57,410 nt of DNA, taken from positions 1 to 57,410 of the forward strand of contig NZ_AOIU01000045.1 of NCBI RefSeq assembly GCF_000337455.1. Reading direction: 5' to 3'. This document shows, one piece after another, positions 9,440-17,482 of this stretch. Source of the DNA: Halosimplex carlsbadense 2-9-1 (lineage in GTDB: Archaea; Halobacteriota; Halobacteria; Halobacteriales; Haloarculaceae). Under the pieces are notes generated by a model. The model was given only the letters and a program-made list of their open reading frames with translations. It searched no databases and was not told where the DNA came from. Position 1 is the first letter of the stretch; every line of letters starts with the position of its first letter. The position numbers and the translations under genes are program-made.

Positions 9440-11320
9440 TCACCGGTTCAGAGAGAGCGTGTTGTACCGCTGGTTGCCCATCGGACCGTACATCCGGAGG
9501 TCCTCGACATCGTTCCGCCAGTACTGCTGGCCCCGACCGTGGATCGTCGGCAGCTGTGCGATCCCCTGCCAGTGGGCCTCTTCGAGTTCGATGTAGGCCT
9601 CGTTACGGGCGGCCTGGTGACTCTCGTTGGGGCGGGGATTGTCGAGATATTTCTGCCAGGCCTCGTTGAACGCTCGGGTCGGTTCGGTCTGTCGTCCCTC
9701 CTGGCCCCACCGAGCAAACGACGACTCCTTCGACGCCGTCGAATGGAAATACCGGAGGAAATTGTCCGACTCGGGCCACTCCATCCCGTCGGAGTTGGTG
9801 AAGATGTCGAAGTTGCCCTCGACGGCACGATTGATCATCGTCGAGAACGGCGTACTCTGGATGGTCATGTCGATGTGCATCGACCGCGCCTGGTCGCGGA
9901 GCAGCTCGGCGAACTGCTCGTAGGCGTTGGTCTGCATGTGAAGCAGCTCGATCTCGTACATGTTGTCCGGCCCGTAGCCGGCCTTTTCCATGAGTTCGCG
10001 GCCGGCGTCGATACGCGACTCGTCGTATCCCCACGGGTAGTTCGCCCGTGCGTGTTCGTCGTACGCCTCGGGCCCGTCGGGGTAGACGGCCGGCGGCGTG
10101 ACGTGATAGGCCGGCGTCCCGACTCCTTTGAAGATATCGTTCGCGATGGTGTGTTGGTTCATCGCGTAGGCGATGGCACGCCTGGCGGGCCGGTCGACGC
10201 GCGCCGTCTGAAAGACGAGATACTGGGTGTTCAGCTGCGTCACCTGCCCGTAATTGATCGTGTCGCCGCTCCGGGTTGGGCCGTAGGTCCCCTCCTGATA
10301 CTCGCCGTTGTCCGATTCGACCGTGACCTTCGAGGGGTCGAACTCCGAGATTGGGATCTCGAAGATATCGAGGTTTCCGTTCATCGCCCGATTGTACTTC
10401 GCCGATGCGTCCTCGATGATCGTGTACTCGATCGAATCGACGTTGGCGACGTCTCCGTGATACTCGTCGAATCGGGTCAACGTGTACGACGACCCCCGAT
10501 TGAGACTGTCGAACTGGAACGGGCCGGTTCCGTAGAGCGCCTCGTTGGCCCACTCTTCGTACTCGAGCTCGCCGTCGTATCCCTCGATGTCCCCCACGAC
10601 TCCCTCGGGGATCACGGAGAAAGCCTGTCCGGCGATCTGGACCATGGCGCTGTGGAACGGTCGCGAAAGTTCGAACTCGAACGTGTAGTCGTCGACCGCC
10701 CGGACAGCGAGGCTATCCGGGACGACGTTCCCCTCGCCGTCGGTTTCGTGTTCGATGTTGAACGTATCGCCGGTGATGTCGTCGGAGTTTCGCGTCTCCG
10801 GTGACTCGGCCAGCCGACGCCAGGAGTAGACGACGTCGTGGGCAGTAAACTCGGACCCGTCGTGGAACGTGACATCCTCTTTGAGCGTGAACGTGAACGT
10901 CGTCCCGTCGGAGGACATCTCGTACCCGGTCGCGAGGCGTCCCTCGGGGGGGAGATCACCGTCGACGAAACCGAGCAGTGTCTCGAATATCTGTGTCGCG
11001 TCGCCGCCACCGCCTTTCCCTGCCGGCGGGTCCATTACTCCGACCGGCTCGTCGGCGAGACGGAGCGTCCCGCCGCTCGTCGTCCCCTCGCTCGTCTCGC
11101 TCTGGTCGTCCGCGCCGGTGTCGCTGGTCTCGGCCGTGTCCCCATCCGACCCGGTCGCCCCGTCGCCGCCATCGGTCGACTCATCGCCACCACCGCCCGC
11201 GTCTGCGGGCTCGCTGTCCCCGCTGCAGCCCGCGACCACGGTCGCTCCCGCAGCCCCAGCGAAGCCGAGGAATTTCCGCCGTGTCGATTTCCGATCACTT
11301 TCGTCAGCGTCACGTGACAT
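9440..11320 (-). CDS. dppA: ABC transporter solute-binding lipoprotein, family 5
   Basis: 626 aa extracellular binding protein. The start at 11320 gives a twin-arginine signal (RRKF at 14-17, hydrophobic stretch) ending in a lipobox with C32, so it is exported folded and lipid-anchored, as is common in haloarchaea. An acidic Ser/Thr/Gly/Asp linker (33-90) precedes the SBP_bac_5 domain, seen in FTLKEDVTFHDGSEFTAHDVVYSWRR and ALYGTGPFQF. An earlier in-frame ATG 57 bp upstream would spoil the signal and was not used. First gene of the importer operon, with a TATA element about 30 bp upstream of the ATG. Ligand not determinable; the family takes peptides, sugars, nickel and glutathione. Confidence 0.9.
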   Translation of the reverse strand: MSRDADESDRKSTRRKFLGFAGAAGATVVAGCSGDSEPADAGGGGDESTDGGDGATGSDGDTAETSDTGADDQSETSEGTTSGGTLRLADEPVGVMDPPAGKGGGGDATQIFETLLGFVDGDLPPEGRLATGYEMSSDGTTFTFTLKEDVTFHDGSEFTAHDVVYSWRRLAESPETRNSDDITGDTFNIEHETDGEGNVVPDSLAVRAVDDYTFEFELSRPFHSAMVQIAGQAFSVIPEGVVGDIEGYDGELEYEEWANEALYGTGPFQFDSLNRGSSYTLTRFDEYHGDVANVDSIEYTIIEDASAKYNRAMNGNLDIFEIPISEFDPSKVTVESDNGEYQEGTYGPTRSGDTINYGQVTQLNTQYLVFQTARVDRPARRAIAYAMNQHTIANDIFKGVGTPAYHVTPPAVYPDGPEAYDEHARANYPWGYDESRIDAGRELMEKAGYGPDNMYEIELLHMQTNAYEQFAELLRDQARSMHIDMTIQSTPFSTMINRAVEGNFDIFTNSDGMEWPESDNFLRYFHSTASKESSFARWGQEGRQTEPTRAFNEAWQKYLDNPRPNESHQAARNEAYIELEEAHWQGIAQLPTIHGRGQQYWRNDVEDLRMYGPMGNQRYNTLSLNR

Positions 11321-11709
11321 GAGTACACTCTGTGCTGAGATAGGTGAGTAAAATAGCGTTGCTATGAGGGGTCTCAACGGCCCTGAGAGCGTTCAGAGGA
11401 TATTTAGCAATCCGTACCACTCAGATCTTTCGCCACACTCAATAGTACATATTTCTGAAAAGATGGGTATTGGGGGTTCATAGCACGTACTAATTTGACT
11501 GAGAGTCAACGCGGTAGCACCCGAGAGATGAATGCCAGAATGTCAGAGAGGTCTGCCCGTGGGCGCGAAGCCCGGTCGTTCTCTCCGGTCGAGTTTCCGC
11601 ACCTCGCGACCGACCGAACTTCCCGCCAGCCGGAGGGCCCCGGTAGCGGGTCGGTCGGACCGTTCCCCCGGTTGTGTCGGTGCCGAAAGTCGCGACCCTC
11701 GAACTACTC
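11321..11709. other. Divergent intergenic region, 389 bp
   Basis: It lies between the importer operon (leftward) and the AbrB-PhoU gene (rightward). Bases 11330-11520 are clearly AT-richer than the surroundings and must hold the importer promoter. No gene is supported; short frames here have poor codon bias. The PhoU-domain regulator next door is a natural candidate to act on this region. Confidence 0.55.
11349..11355 (-). promoter_or_regulatory. Candidate TATA box of the importer operon
   Basis: TATTTTA on the minus strand, 29-35 bp before the ATG at 11320. That spacing would start the transcript at or next to the ATG (leaderless), the normal haloarchaeal arrangement. Confidence 0.5.
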
Positions 11710-12744
11710 ATGAGGGGGGACGATTCGGGTCCGATCGAACGCAAAGTCCAGATCGCGGGCGGTTCCACGTTCACGCTCTCCTTGCCGAGAGAATGGGGGG
11801 TTTCACAGAACCTCGCGAAAGGGGATTCGCTCTATCTGTATCGGGAGCGAGACCGCCTCATCGTGGCCCCGTCAACGCTCGAGGAAGGAGTACGGGCCGC
11901 CCGGATCGAGACGGTCGACAAGCCCGAAGACATCGTCCAGCGGCACATCAAAAGTGCGTATATCGAGGGGTACAACGAGATCAGAGTCCGTAACGACGGT
12001 GCAGTCGGTGACGAAATCCGTCGGAACGTGGTTCGAACTGCGGGATCGTTGATCGGCATGGAAGTCAGCGAAGCGACCGACGAGATCGTGATCCGCGACC
12101 ATCTCGACGCCAGTGCAGTCTCGCTCGAACAGTCCATCGTTCAGATCCGACAACTCGCATTGGGGATGCAAAGCGACGCAGCGGAGTCCGTCCGGATGAA
12201 CGACGAGATGCTCGCACAACGGGTCTCCGAACGTGACGACCACGTCGACCGGCTGTTCGCGTTCGTCGCCCGAGGCCTCCACTGTGGCTTGAACGACATG
12301 AACGAGCTTACGGAGTTCGACGTCGACGGCAAGGCCGCTCTCTACTACTACAAAATCGCGAGGGAACTCGAGCAGATCGCCGACAAGGCCGAACGCATCG
12401 CCGGCGTCACGGAGACGCAATCGGCTGCGCCCGACGAAGAGCTCGGTGCCGAGTTCAAGCAACTCGTCTCGGAGGCGTGTACTGTCGTGGAGCGGGCGTT
12501 GAAGAACGATTCGTCCGGTGCTTCGAACGCGTACGACGACCTCATGCGCAGTCTCGACGTGGTGGAAGACGAACTCGCGGACTGCTCCGACCCGGACGCT
12601 TACTGGTACGCAACGGTGGTCGAAAGCGCACGCCGGACAGCGCAACTGGGCCTCAACATCGTCAATATGACCATCGAGTCGTCCGTGAACGACATGCTCT
12701 ATTCGGGGACGCAGGTCGAGACTGACACCAACGGTTCGAACTGA
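11710..12744 (+). CDS. AbrB-PhoU domain phosphate-type regulator
   Basis: 344 aa. Residues 8-55 are a SpoVT/AbrB-like swapped-hairpin domain (ERKVQIAGGSTFTLSLPREW…KGDSLYLYRERDRLIVAP), a DNA-binding fold. The rest is helical with two PhoU-like three-helix repeats, including acidic ExxxD/H patterns such as DDHVDRLF and YYYKIARELEQIADKAERIA. Haloarchaeal proteins of this build are annotated as phosphate uptake regulators. I chose the ATG at 11710 because the family begins just before the RKVQ motif; an in-frame GTG at 11674 would add 12 residues. It is divergent from the importer operon and upstream of an inositol-phosphatase homologue on the opposite strand. Confidence 0.85.
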   Translation: MRGDDSGPIERKVQIAGGSTFTLSLPREWGVSQNLAKGDSLYLYRERDRLIVAPSTLEEGVRAARIETVDKPEDIVQRHIKSAYIEGYNEIRVRNDGAVGDEIRRNVVRTAGSLIGMEVSEATDEIVIRDHLDASAVSLEQSIVQIRQLALGMQSDAAESVRMNDEMLAQRVSERDDHVDRLFAFVARGLHCGLNDMNELTEFDVDGKAALYYYKIARELEQIADKAERIAGVTETQSAAPDEELGAEFKQLVSEACTVVERALKNDSSGASNAYDDLMRSLDVVEDELADCSDPDAYWYATVVESARRTAQLGLNIVNMTIESSVNDMLYSGTQVETDTNGSN

Positions 12745-12778
12745 CACGCGTCCCGGCCTGCCGGGAACGTCCGTCCCC

Positions 12779-13597
12779 TCAGCTCGGTTCGGCCATCCGC
12801 CGCCCGATCGTTCGGAGCCGATCGTGAGCGGCCCCGTTCGAAGCGACGAGGCCGGTGCTCCCCTCCGTCCACGGTTCGCCGTACACGTCCGTCACGACGC
12901 CGCCGGCTTCTCTGACGAGGTGGACACCGCCGACGGAGTCCCACGGGGAGACCACTGCCGGCGTCACGACTCCGTCGAGAGCGCCTGACGCCACCAGACC
13001 GAGAACGATCTGGAGGCTTCCGATCCGTCGGACTTCACCGAAGCGTCTGAGCATCGCCGCGACGCCGTCACTGTACGCCTCTCTCTCACCCAGACCGGGG
13101 ACGACAGTGTACGCGACTGCAAACGTCTCGGGGTCAGTTCGGTCGCTTACGGTTATCGGGCGTCCGTTTCGAGTGACAGAACCGGTCTCGGCCACGTACG
13201 TGTTCTCCATCGCGGGGGCAACTGTTGCCGCAGCGATCGGTTCTCCGTCCGAGACGAGTGCGACGGCAGTCGACCACGTCGGGAGCCCGCGGACGAAGTT
13301 GTAGGTTCCGTCGATCGGATCCACGACCCACGCGAACCCATCTTCCGGGACGGATTTCCTGACATCTCCCTCTTCGCCGACGAACGCGTCTTCCGGGTAG
13401 CGGTCCCGTATCGCGGTTCGCATCGCTCTCTGAGCGTCTCTGTCTAACTCGGTCACGACGTCACCGGCATTGACGACGCGGTCGGCCCCACCTTTCGTTT
13501 CCGGGTCGATGTCGGATCGAAATCCTTCGAACGCTATCTCGGCACCCTCGTTGGCGATGGACTCGATACGGTCGATACGTCCGTCAGTGTTTATCAT
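12779..13597 (-). CDS. Inositol monophosphatase family protein
   Basis: 272 aa Mg-dependent phosphatase. All three signatures are present: GEE at 74-76, WVVDPIDGT with D93, D96, G97 and T98, and SPWDSVGG with W219-D220. These supply the metal ligands and the activated water. Family members hydrolyse inositol-1-phosphate, fructose-1,6-bisphosphate or PAP; the archaeal ones are often bifunctional, so the exact substrate is open. It converges on the AbrB-PhoU gene (34 bp between the stops) and lies beyond it from the importer and metallophosphoesterase. Its own promoter side faces the IS remnant 124 bp away. Confidence 0.9.
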   Translation of the reverse strand: MINTDGRIDRIESIANEGAEIAFEGFRSDIDPETKGGADRVVNAGDVVTELDRDAQRAMRTAIRDRYPEDAFVGEEGDVRKSVPEDGFAWVVDPIDGTYNFVRGLPTWSTAVALVSDGEPIAAATVAPAMENTYVAETGSVTRNGRPITVSDRTDPETFAVAYTVVPGLGEREAYSDGVAAMLRRFGEVRRIGSLQIVLGLVASGALDGVVTPAVVSPWDSVGGVHLVREAGGVVTDVYGEPWTEGSTGLVASNGAAHDRLRTIGRRMAEPS

Positions 13598-13721
13598 CGA
13601 TCCATTCCTTTCACGGCCGTATGCGTTTTCATCCCAGATGTTCTCCTCCGTACCGAAATTCCACTCATGAGTGCTCTAGCGTACTGATTCGGCCGTATTA
13701 TACTCTGGTGGATCCGGAGAG

Positions 13722-13736
13722 GGTCGTGTTTAGTTA
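13722..13736 (+). repeat. Left terminal inverted repeat of the IS
   Basis: GGTCGTGTTTAGTTA, an exact reverse complement of 14398-14412. Confidence 0.88.
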
Positions 13737-13774
13737 CGCGTGAAAAGTGAGGCAGGCGAATTTCTTGCTGGTCT

Positions 13775-14365
13775 ATGGCACAAATTGCCCGCTTCAGTGG
13801 TCATAGAGACTGAATCGATTCGGATTTTGTGGAGCGGACACCCGGGCCCGCGATGGCGCAAGGTATTCAATCGCACGTTTCGGGGCTCTCGCTGTCGAAT
13901 ACCACCGGTCTACTCGAAGATCTGGGTGTCGAACGGAGTCTCAAAGCGGTCCACGATTGGGTCCAGAAAGTCGATCTACAGCCTGAATCTGGCCGAGCAC
14001 CGGATCGAGTCGCTCTCGACGAAACAGTGATTCGGATCAACGATCAGTGATTATGGCTGTACGCCGCTGTAGACCCCGAAACGAACGACCTGCTTCACGT
14101 CCAGCTTTTTTCAACGACTACGACCGCTCTCACCGGGGTCTTCCGCCGCGAACTATGGCAAAAACACGATGTCGAAAACACCGTCTTTCTCGTCGAAGGC
14201 GCTCAACACCTTCAAACCGCACTGCAACGAGCTGGACTCCGATTTCGGATGTGTCGCCACGGAAATCACAACGCTGTCGAACGGATCTCTCGAGGGCTGA
14301 AGCGCCAAACCTCGTCGCTCTCGAATTGCGTCAGTCACGCTGAACCCGAAACAGCCGAATTATAG
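13775..14365 (+). pseudogene. IS6-type transposase with two in-frame stops
   Basis: One uninterrupted reading frame runs from ATG 13775 to TAG 14363-14365 and is recognisable as an IS6-type DDE transposase. Segments include MAQIARFSGHRD, GLSLSNTTGLLEDLGVERS, VHDWVQKVDLQP, DETVI (first catalytic Asp), LYAAVDPETNDLL (second), FLVEGAQ and HGNHNAVER. TGA codons fall at 13811 and 14048. From family context the first replaces a Trp (TGG to TGA) and the second probably an Arg (CGA to TGA), both C:G to T:A transitions. No frameshift is seen. The third catalytic region reads VEGAQ where active relatives have a conserved Asp, and the C-terminus stops about a dozen residues early at PETAEL. Confidence 0.85.
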
Positions 14366-14397
14366 CATCAAACCGTCACATGCTGGCACAATGCCAC

Positions 14398-14412
14398 TAA
14401 CTAAACACGACC
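14398..14412 (-). repeat. Right terminal inverted repeat of the IS
   Basis: TAACTAAACACGACC, an exact reverse complement of the left end; it lies 48 bp before the next gene's GTG. Confidence 0.88.
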
Positions 14413-14430
14413 GCCGTTCCAACCCGTCGA

Positions 14431-14437
14431 TTTATTA
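14431..14437 (+). promoter_or_regulatory. Candidate TATA box of the lipoprotein gene
   Basis: TTTATTA, 24-30 bp before the GTG at 14461, giving a leaderless start. It lies just outside the IS end, so the insertion replaced whatever sat further upstream. Confidence 0.5.
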
Positions 14438-14460
14438 CGGCCTTCTCCGATCGGCACAGT

Positions 14461-16164
14461 GTGACTGCTGACGGGCCGGATCACGTTCGAAGCGTCGAAC
14501 TCGGTCGGCGAGAGGTCCTCTCGATGTGTCTGGGTGGCGCCGCGGCTTCGCTCGCTGGCTGTGCCGACACGGGTGACAGCGAGGCAGGGGCAACCGAACG
14601 ACAGCGCGCCCGTCGCATCTCCGACAGCGAAACCTACTCGTTCCGTGTCTCGTCGCTCTCCCGGACTGCGACGGCGTTCGAATTCGACGCTCGGCCCACG
14701 TTCCTCGGGGGAGAGACGTCGCTCTCTGGGTCGGAGTGCACGTTCCGCGTCTACACGAGCCCGAACCTCGAACTGGAGTCGCGGACCAAGACCGGTGAGA
14801 CGGTCGTCACGCTGGGGGACCGCGACCCGGACCGCCCGATGCGCGTCGAACTCCCGCTCTCGCTGGAGTCGGGGTACGCACAGGAAGTCCACTACACCCT
14901 CGAGATCACCGGGGACGTTCGCCTCCCCGAGACCGGGATCGGGTCGCGCATCGCGATCCCGTTCTACAACGCGGCCCGGGACACGGAGATGCTTCGCGTC
15001 GTCGAGAGTCCGTATCCCGATTCGGGCGACGCCATCGAGATCCTCTCGGAGTTCTGGTACGACGAGCGAGCGGAGAGCCCCTTCGACGTGTCGCCGGTCC
15101 CGGAATCCGAGTACGACCCGGACGTCTACCCCTATCGGGACCTCACCGTCACCGCGCTGGTCCAGTTCGCCTCCTACGACCACGCGTGGCAGGGCCCCCA
15201 CGACATCCGCTACGAGTGGCTGGTCCTGAACGTCCACCTCAGCGAGTGGGAACTGCTGGAGGCGGCGCGGTGGAACTCCCACGCGCTCGCGGAACTGGAG
15301 GTCCACCCGGACAAACGTGACAGGATGGAGAACCCCCCGACCTCGTTGCGGAACCAGGGCAGTCTCGGAGCACTGGGTACATCGGGTCGCACCGACATCG
15401 CCGACGTGCGAACGCCGTACGAGCAATGGCGACACAACAGAGCGCCGGGGAGCATACGGCGGCCGACGCACGCGTTCAAGATCGGGACGGGGCGCCCGTT
15501 CGCGAAGCGGATGGCCCGGCGTATCGAGACCGCGCTGGACAATCCGAGCTTCGACCGCGTGTACCAGCAACTGCGACCGTACTACGCGCTGACCGCGCTG
15601 AAAGCGTTCACGGGGTGTATGCCGTACACCTTCGAGGTCGGGTCGTACATCCGGACGCCCGAGGAGACGATCAACGACTGGGTCGAGGCCGGCCTGTCCT
15701 CGGACGGGACCGGCGCCGGCGACTGTCAGACTGCTACGACACTGTACGTCAGCGTCGCGTCCCATCTCCTCGACAAACCGTTCGCCAGCGTGACGATGGA
15801 GGAGCCGGCACACGCCATCGCCGGCGTGTACGATCTGACGACGCCGGCATCGCTCGCGGAGGTCGACCCCGCGGCGTCGTACGCCACCGAACGCGGCGCG
15901 TACGACACCCGGTTCGGGGATCTCCAGGTTATCGAGCCGCTCAGCACGGCAGCCTCGATCGGCTGGAAGTACGACACGCCCAGGATCGAGATCTCGGGCT
16001 ACGTCTCGGAGCCAGTCCTGAACTCGCACGTCCCCACCAACGACCGATTCGAACCGGACGGCGAGGGAACGATCAGCTCCCCGGACGAGAATATCCAGAA
16101 CGCGCTCACGTATCACGAGGATCACCAGACCATCAGGGACCTCTCCTTGGAGTTCGAACGATGA
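14461..16164 (+). CDS. Twin-arginine lipoprotein with transglutaminase-like core
   Basis: 567 aa starting at GTG. RR at 16-17 followed by a hydrophobic segment and lipobox LAGC (C34) marks a Tat-exported, lipid-anchored surface protein. Residues 50-250 look beta-rich. Around residue 420 there is GAGDCQTATTLYVSVASHLL (C422), and 29 residues later EEPAHAIAGVYDL (H451, D458). This Cys/His/Asp order and the hydrophobic helix after the Cys are those of the transglutaminase/papain-like fold, so a cysteine peptidase or amidase role outside the cell is possible. I have not placed it in a named family. Its stop overlaps the next start by 4 bp (ATGA). Confidence 0.72.
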   Translation: MTADGPDHVRSVELGRREVLSMCLGGAAASLAGCADTGDSEAGATERQRARRISDSETYSFRVSSLSRTATAFEFDARPTFLGGETSLSGSECTFRVYTSPNLELESRTKTGETVVTLGDRDPDRPMRVELPLSLESGYAQEVHYTLEITGDVRLPETGIGSRIAIPFYNAARDTEMLRVVESPYPDSGDAIEILSEFWYDERAESPFDVSPVPESEYDPDVYPYRDLTVTALVQFASYDHAWQGPHDIRYEWLVLNVHLSEWELLEAARWNSHALAELEVHPDKRDRMENPPTSLRNQGSLGALGTSGRTDIADVRTPYEQWRHNRAPGSIRRPTHAFKIGTGRPFAKRMARRIETALDNPSFDRVYQQLRPYYALTALKAFTGCMPYTFEVGSYIRTPEETINDWVEAGLSSDGTGAGDCQTATTLYVSVASHLLDKPFASVTMEEPAHAIAGVYDLTTPASLAEVDPAASYATERGAYDTRFGDLQVIEPLSTAASIGWKYDTPRIEISGYVSEPVLNSHVPTNDRFEPDGEGTISSPDENIQNALTYHEDHQTIRDLSLEFER

Positions 16165-17444
16165 CGCCGGACCCCTCGACCGGTAGCGACGGTGACGACA
16201 GCCGAGACGCGGAACCCGCTCGCCCGGTCGCTCACACACGCCGAGCGGTGCTTGCGAGTCTCGCCACGGCCGGTGTGCTCGCGAGCAGCGGGTGTACCGG
16301 TGTGGGTTCCCGATCGACGCCGGAGGCGGACTCGAACCCCGAGACCGTCACGCCGCCCCGGGGCGACACCCGTACTGTGACCCCGTTCACCGGCGAGGTC
16401 ACCCGGTCGCTGGTCGGCGAGTTCGGCCGGATCAACACGGTCGCCGCGGGCGACACGACGTACTACCTGGGCGGTCCGGACGCCGTTCGCCGGCTCACGC
16501 CGGACGGAGGGCTGGTCTGGGCGACGGACCTCGACGTCGACGACAACGACCACGTGGCGACGGTGACGGTCGGGGACTCCCTCGTCCTCTGTGCCGTCGA
16601 AACCTACGGCGACGAGGCCACCCACGCACGCCTCGTCGCATTGGACCGGGAAACCGGCGCGAAGCGCTGGGAGTTCCGGACGCAGACGCAGCACGGGGAG
16701 AGCCGACTGGACGCCGTCGGACAGGTCTCCCCTGAGCTGATATTCGCGGGAACCGACGGTGGCTACGAGTCCGACGGCGGCGACGAGTCCACCGAGGACG
16801 ACCGCCCCGAGCGGCTCTACGCCATCGATGCCGAGACCGGTGACGGGCTGTGGACGATGACGGACTTCGCCGGAAAAGCGACGTTCGGCGGAATCTTCGC
16901 CTTCCGGAACGAACCGTACGTGCTCTACAATCACCTCTACAAGATCGACGCCGAAGCGGGCAGGAGCCGGCACGTCGTAGCCCCGGGCAGTCGGGATTTC
17001 AGCGGCGGTGTCCGTCACGGTGAACTCCTGTATCTCACCGGGGAGACCGTCCAGGCGTACAATATGGTCACCGGATCGGTTCGCTGGGAAACGGACCGTT
17101 CGGCGATGCCAACGGGCGCGATGCAGGTCGGAACGCGGCATCTGTTCGTCGCGACGGAGGACGGGACTGTCGCCGGACTGCGAACGGACGACGGGCGAGC
17201 GGCGTGGCGAGTCACCGCCTCCGAGCCGGTGTTGGAGCTTGGGTACGGCGCCGGACTCGTGTGGATCCTCGGGGAAAGCGGCACGCTCCAGGCGGTGCGC
17301 GCGGACGACGGGTCGATACGCCACGATAGCACCGTCTCAAACGCCGTGGACGCAGCCAACGGATTCCGTTCGCTCTACACACTGCAGGATACGGTTCTCG
17401 TCGACGATGGATGGGCACAGCTGTTCCGGGTCTCGTCGGCCTGA
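16161..17444 (+). CDS. Twin-arginine lipoprotein with PQQ-like beta-propeller
   Basis: 427 aa. TRRAVLASLATAGVLASSGC at residues 26-45 is a Tat signal with lipobox C45. The mature part has repeated PQQ/pyrrolo-quinoline-type blades: LVALDRETGAKRWEFRT, RLYAIDAETGDGLWTM, VQAYNMVTGSVRWET and VAGLRTDDGRAAWRV, i.e. a seven- or eight-bladed propeller. No catalytic residue set for PQQ dehydrogenases is evident, so it is probably a binding or scaffold protein at the cell surface. The ATG at 16161 overlaps the previous stop, which decides the start against the longer open frame upstream. It is translationally coupled to the transglutaminase-like protein. Confidence 0.8.
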   Translation: MTPDPSTGSDGDDSRDAEPARPVAHTRRAVLASLATAGVLASSGCTGVGSRSTPEADSNPETVTPPRGDTRTVTPFTGEVTRSLVGEFGRINTVAAGDTTYYLGGPDAVRRLTPDGGLVWATDLDVDDNDHVATVTVGDSLVLCAVETYGDEATHARLVALDRETGAKRWEFRTQTQHGESRLDAVGQVSPELIFAGTDGGYESDGGDESTEDDRPERLYAIDAETGDGLWTMTDFAGKATFGGIFAFRNEPYVLYNHLYKIDAEAGRSRHVVAPGSRDFSGGVRHGELLYLTGETVQAYNMVTGSVRWETDRSAMPTGAMQVGTRHLFVATEDGTVAGLRTDDGRAAWRVTASEPVLELGYGAGLVWILGESGTLQAVRADDGSIRHDSTVSNAVDAANGFRSLYTLQDTVLVDDGWAQLFRVSSA

Positions 17445-17482
17445 CCCGATCGGTTTCGCCCTCCCGCGAACGATTTACGGGT

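Larger units (their letters stand above)
13722..14412 (+). mobile_element. IS6-type insertion sequence, inactivated, 691 bp
   Basis: Bounded by perfect 15-bp terminal inverted repeats (GGTCGTGTTTAGTTA at 13722-13736 and its complement at 14398-14412) around a single transposase frame. The length and the transposase fit the short haloarchaeal IS6-type elements. The 8 bp flanking each end differ (CCGGAGAG and GCCGTTCC), so no target duplication survives. The element is AT-richer than its surroundings. It is dead because the transposase carries two stops and a shortened C-terminus, but the intact ends could still be mobilised in trans. Confidence 0.85.

Noticed and set aside
11540..11700. Small plus-strand gene before the AbrB-PhoU regulator
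   Set aside because: The frames are short with poor codon bias and no start context; treated as leader or intergenic DNA.
14048..14050. TGA stops in the transposase as selenocysteine or recoded Trp
   Set aside because: Haloarchaea do not recode TGA and there is no SECIS-like structure; the shortened C-terminus also fits decay.
14401..16239. 612-codon minus-strand frame over the transglutaminase-like gene
   Set aside because: No domain, no start context, and it would run through the IS end; the plus-strand frame has a Tat lipobox and coupled downstream gene.
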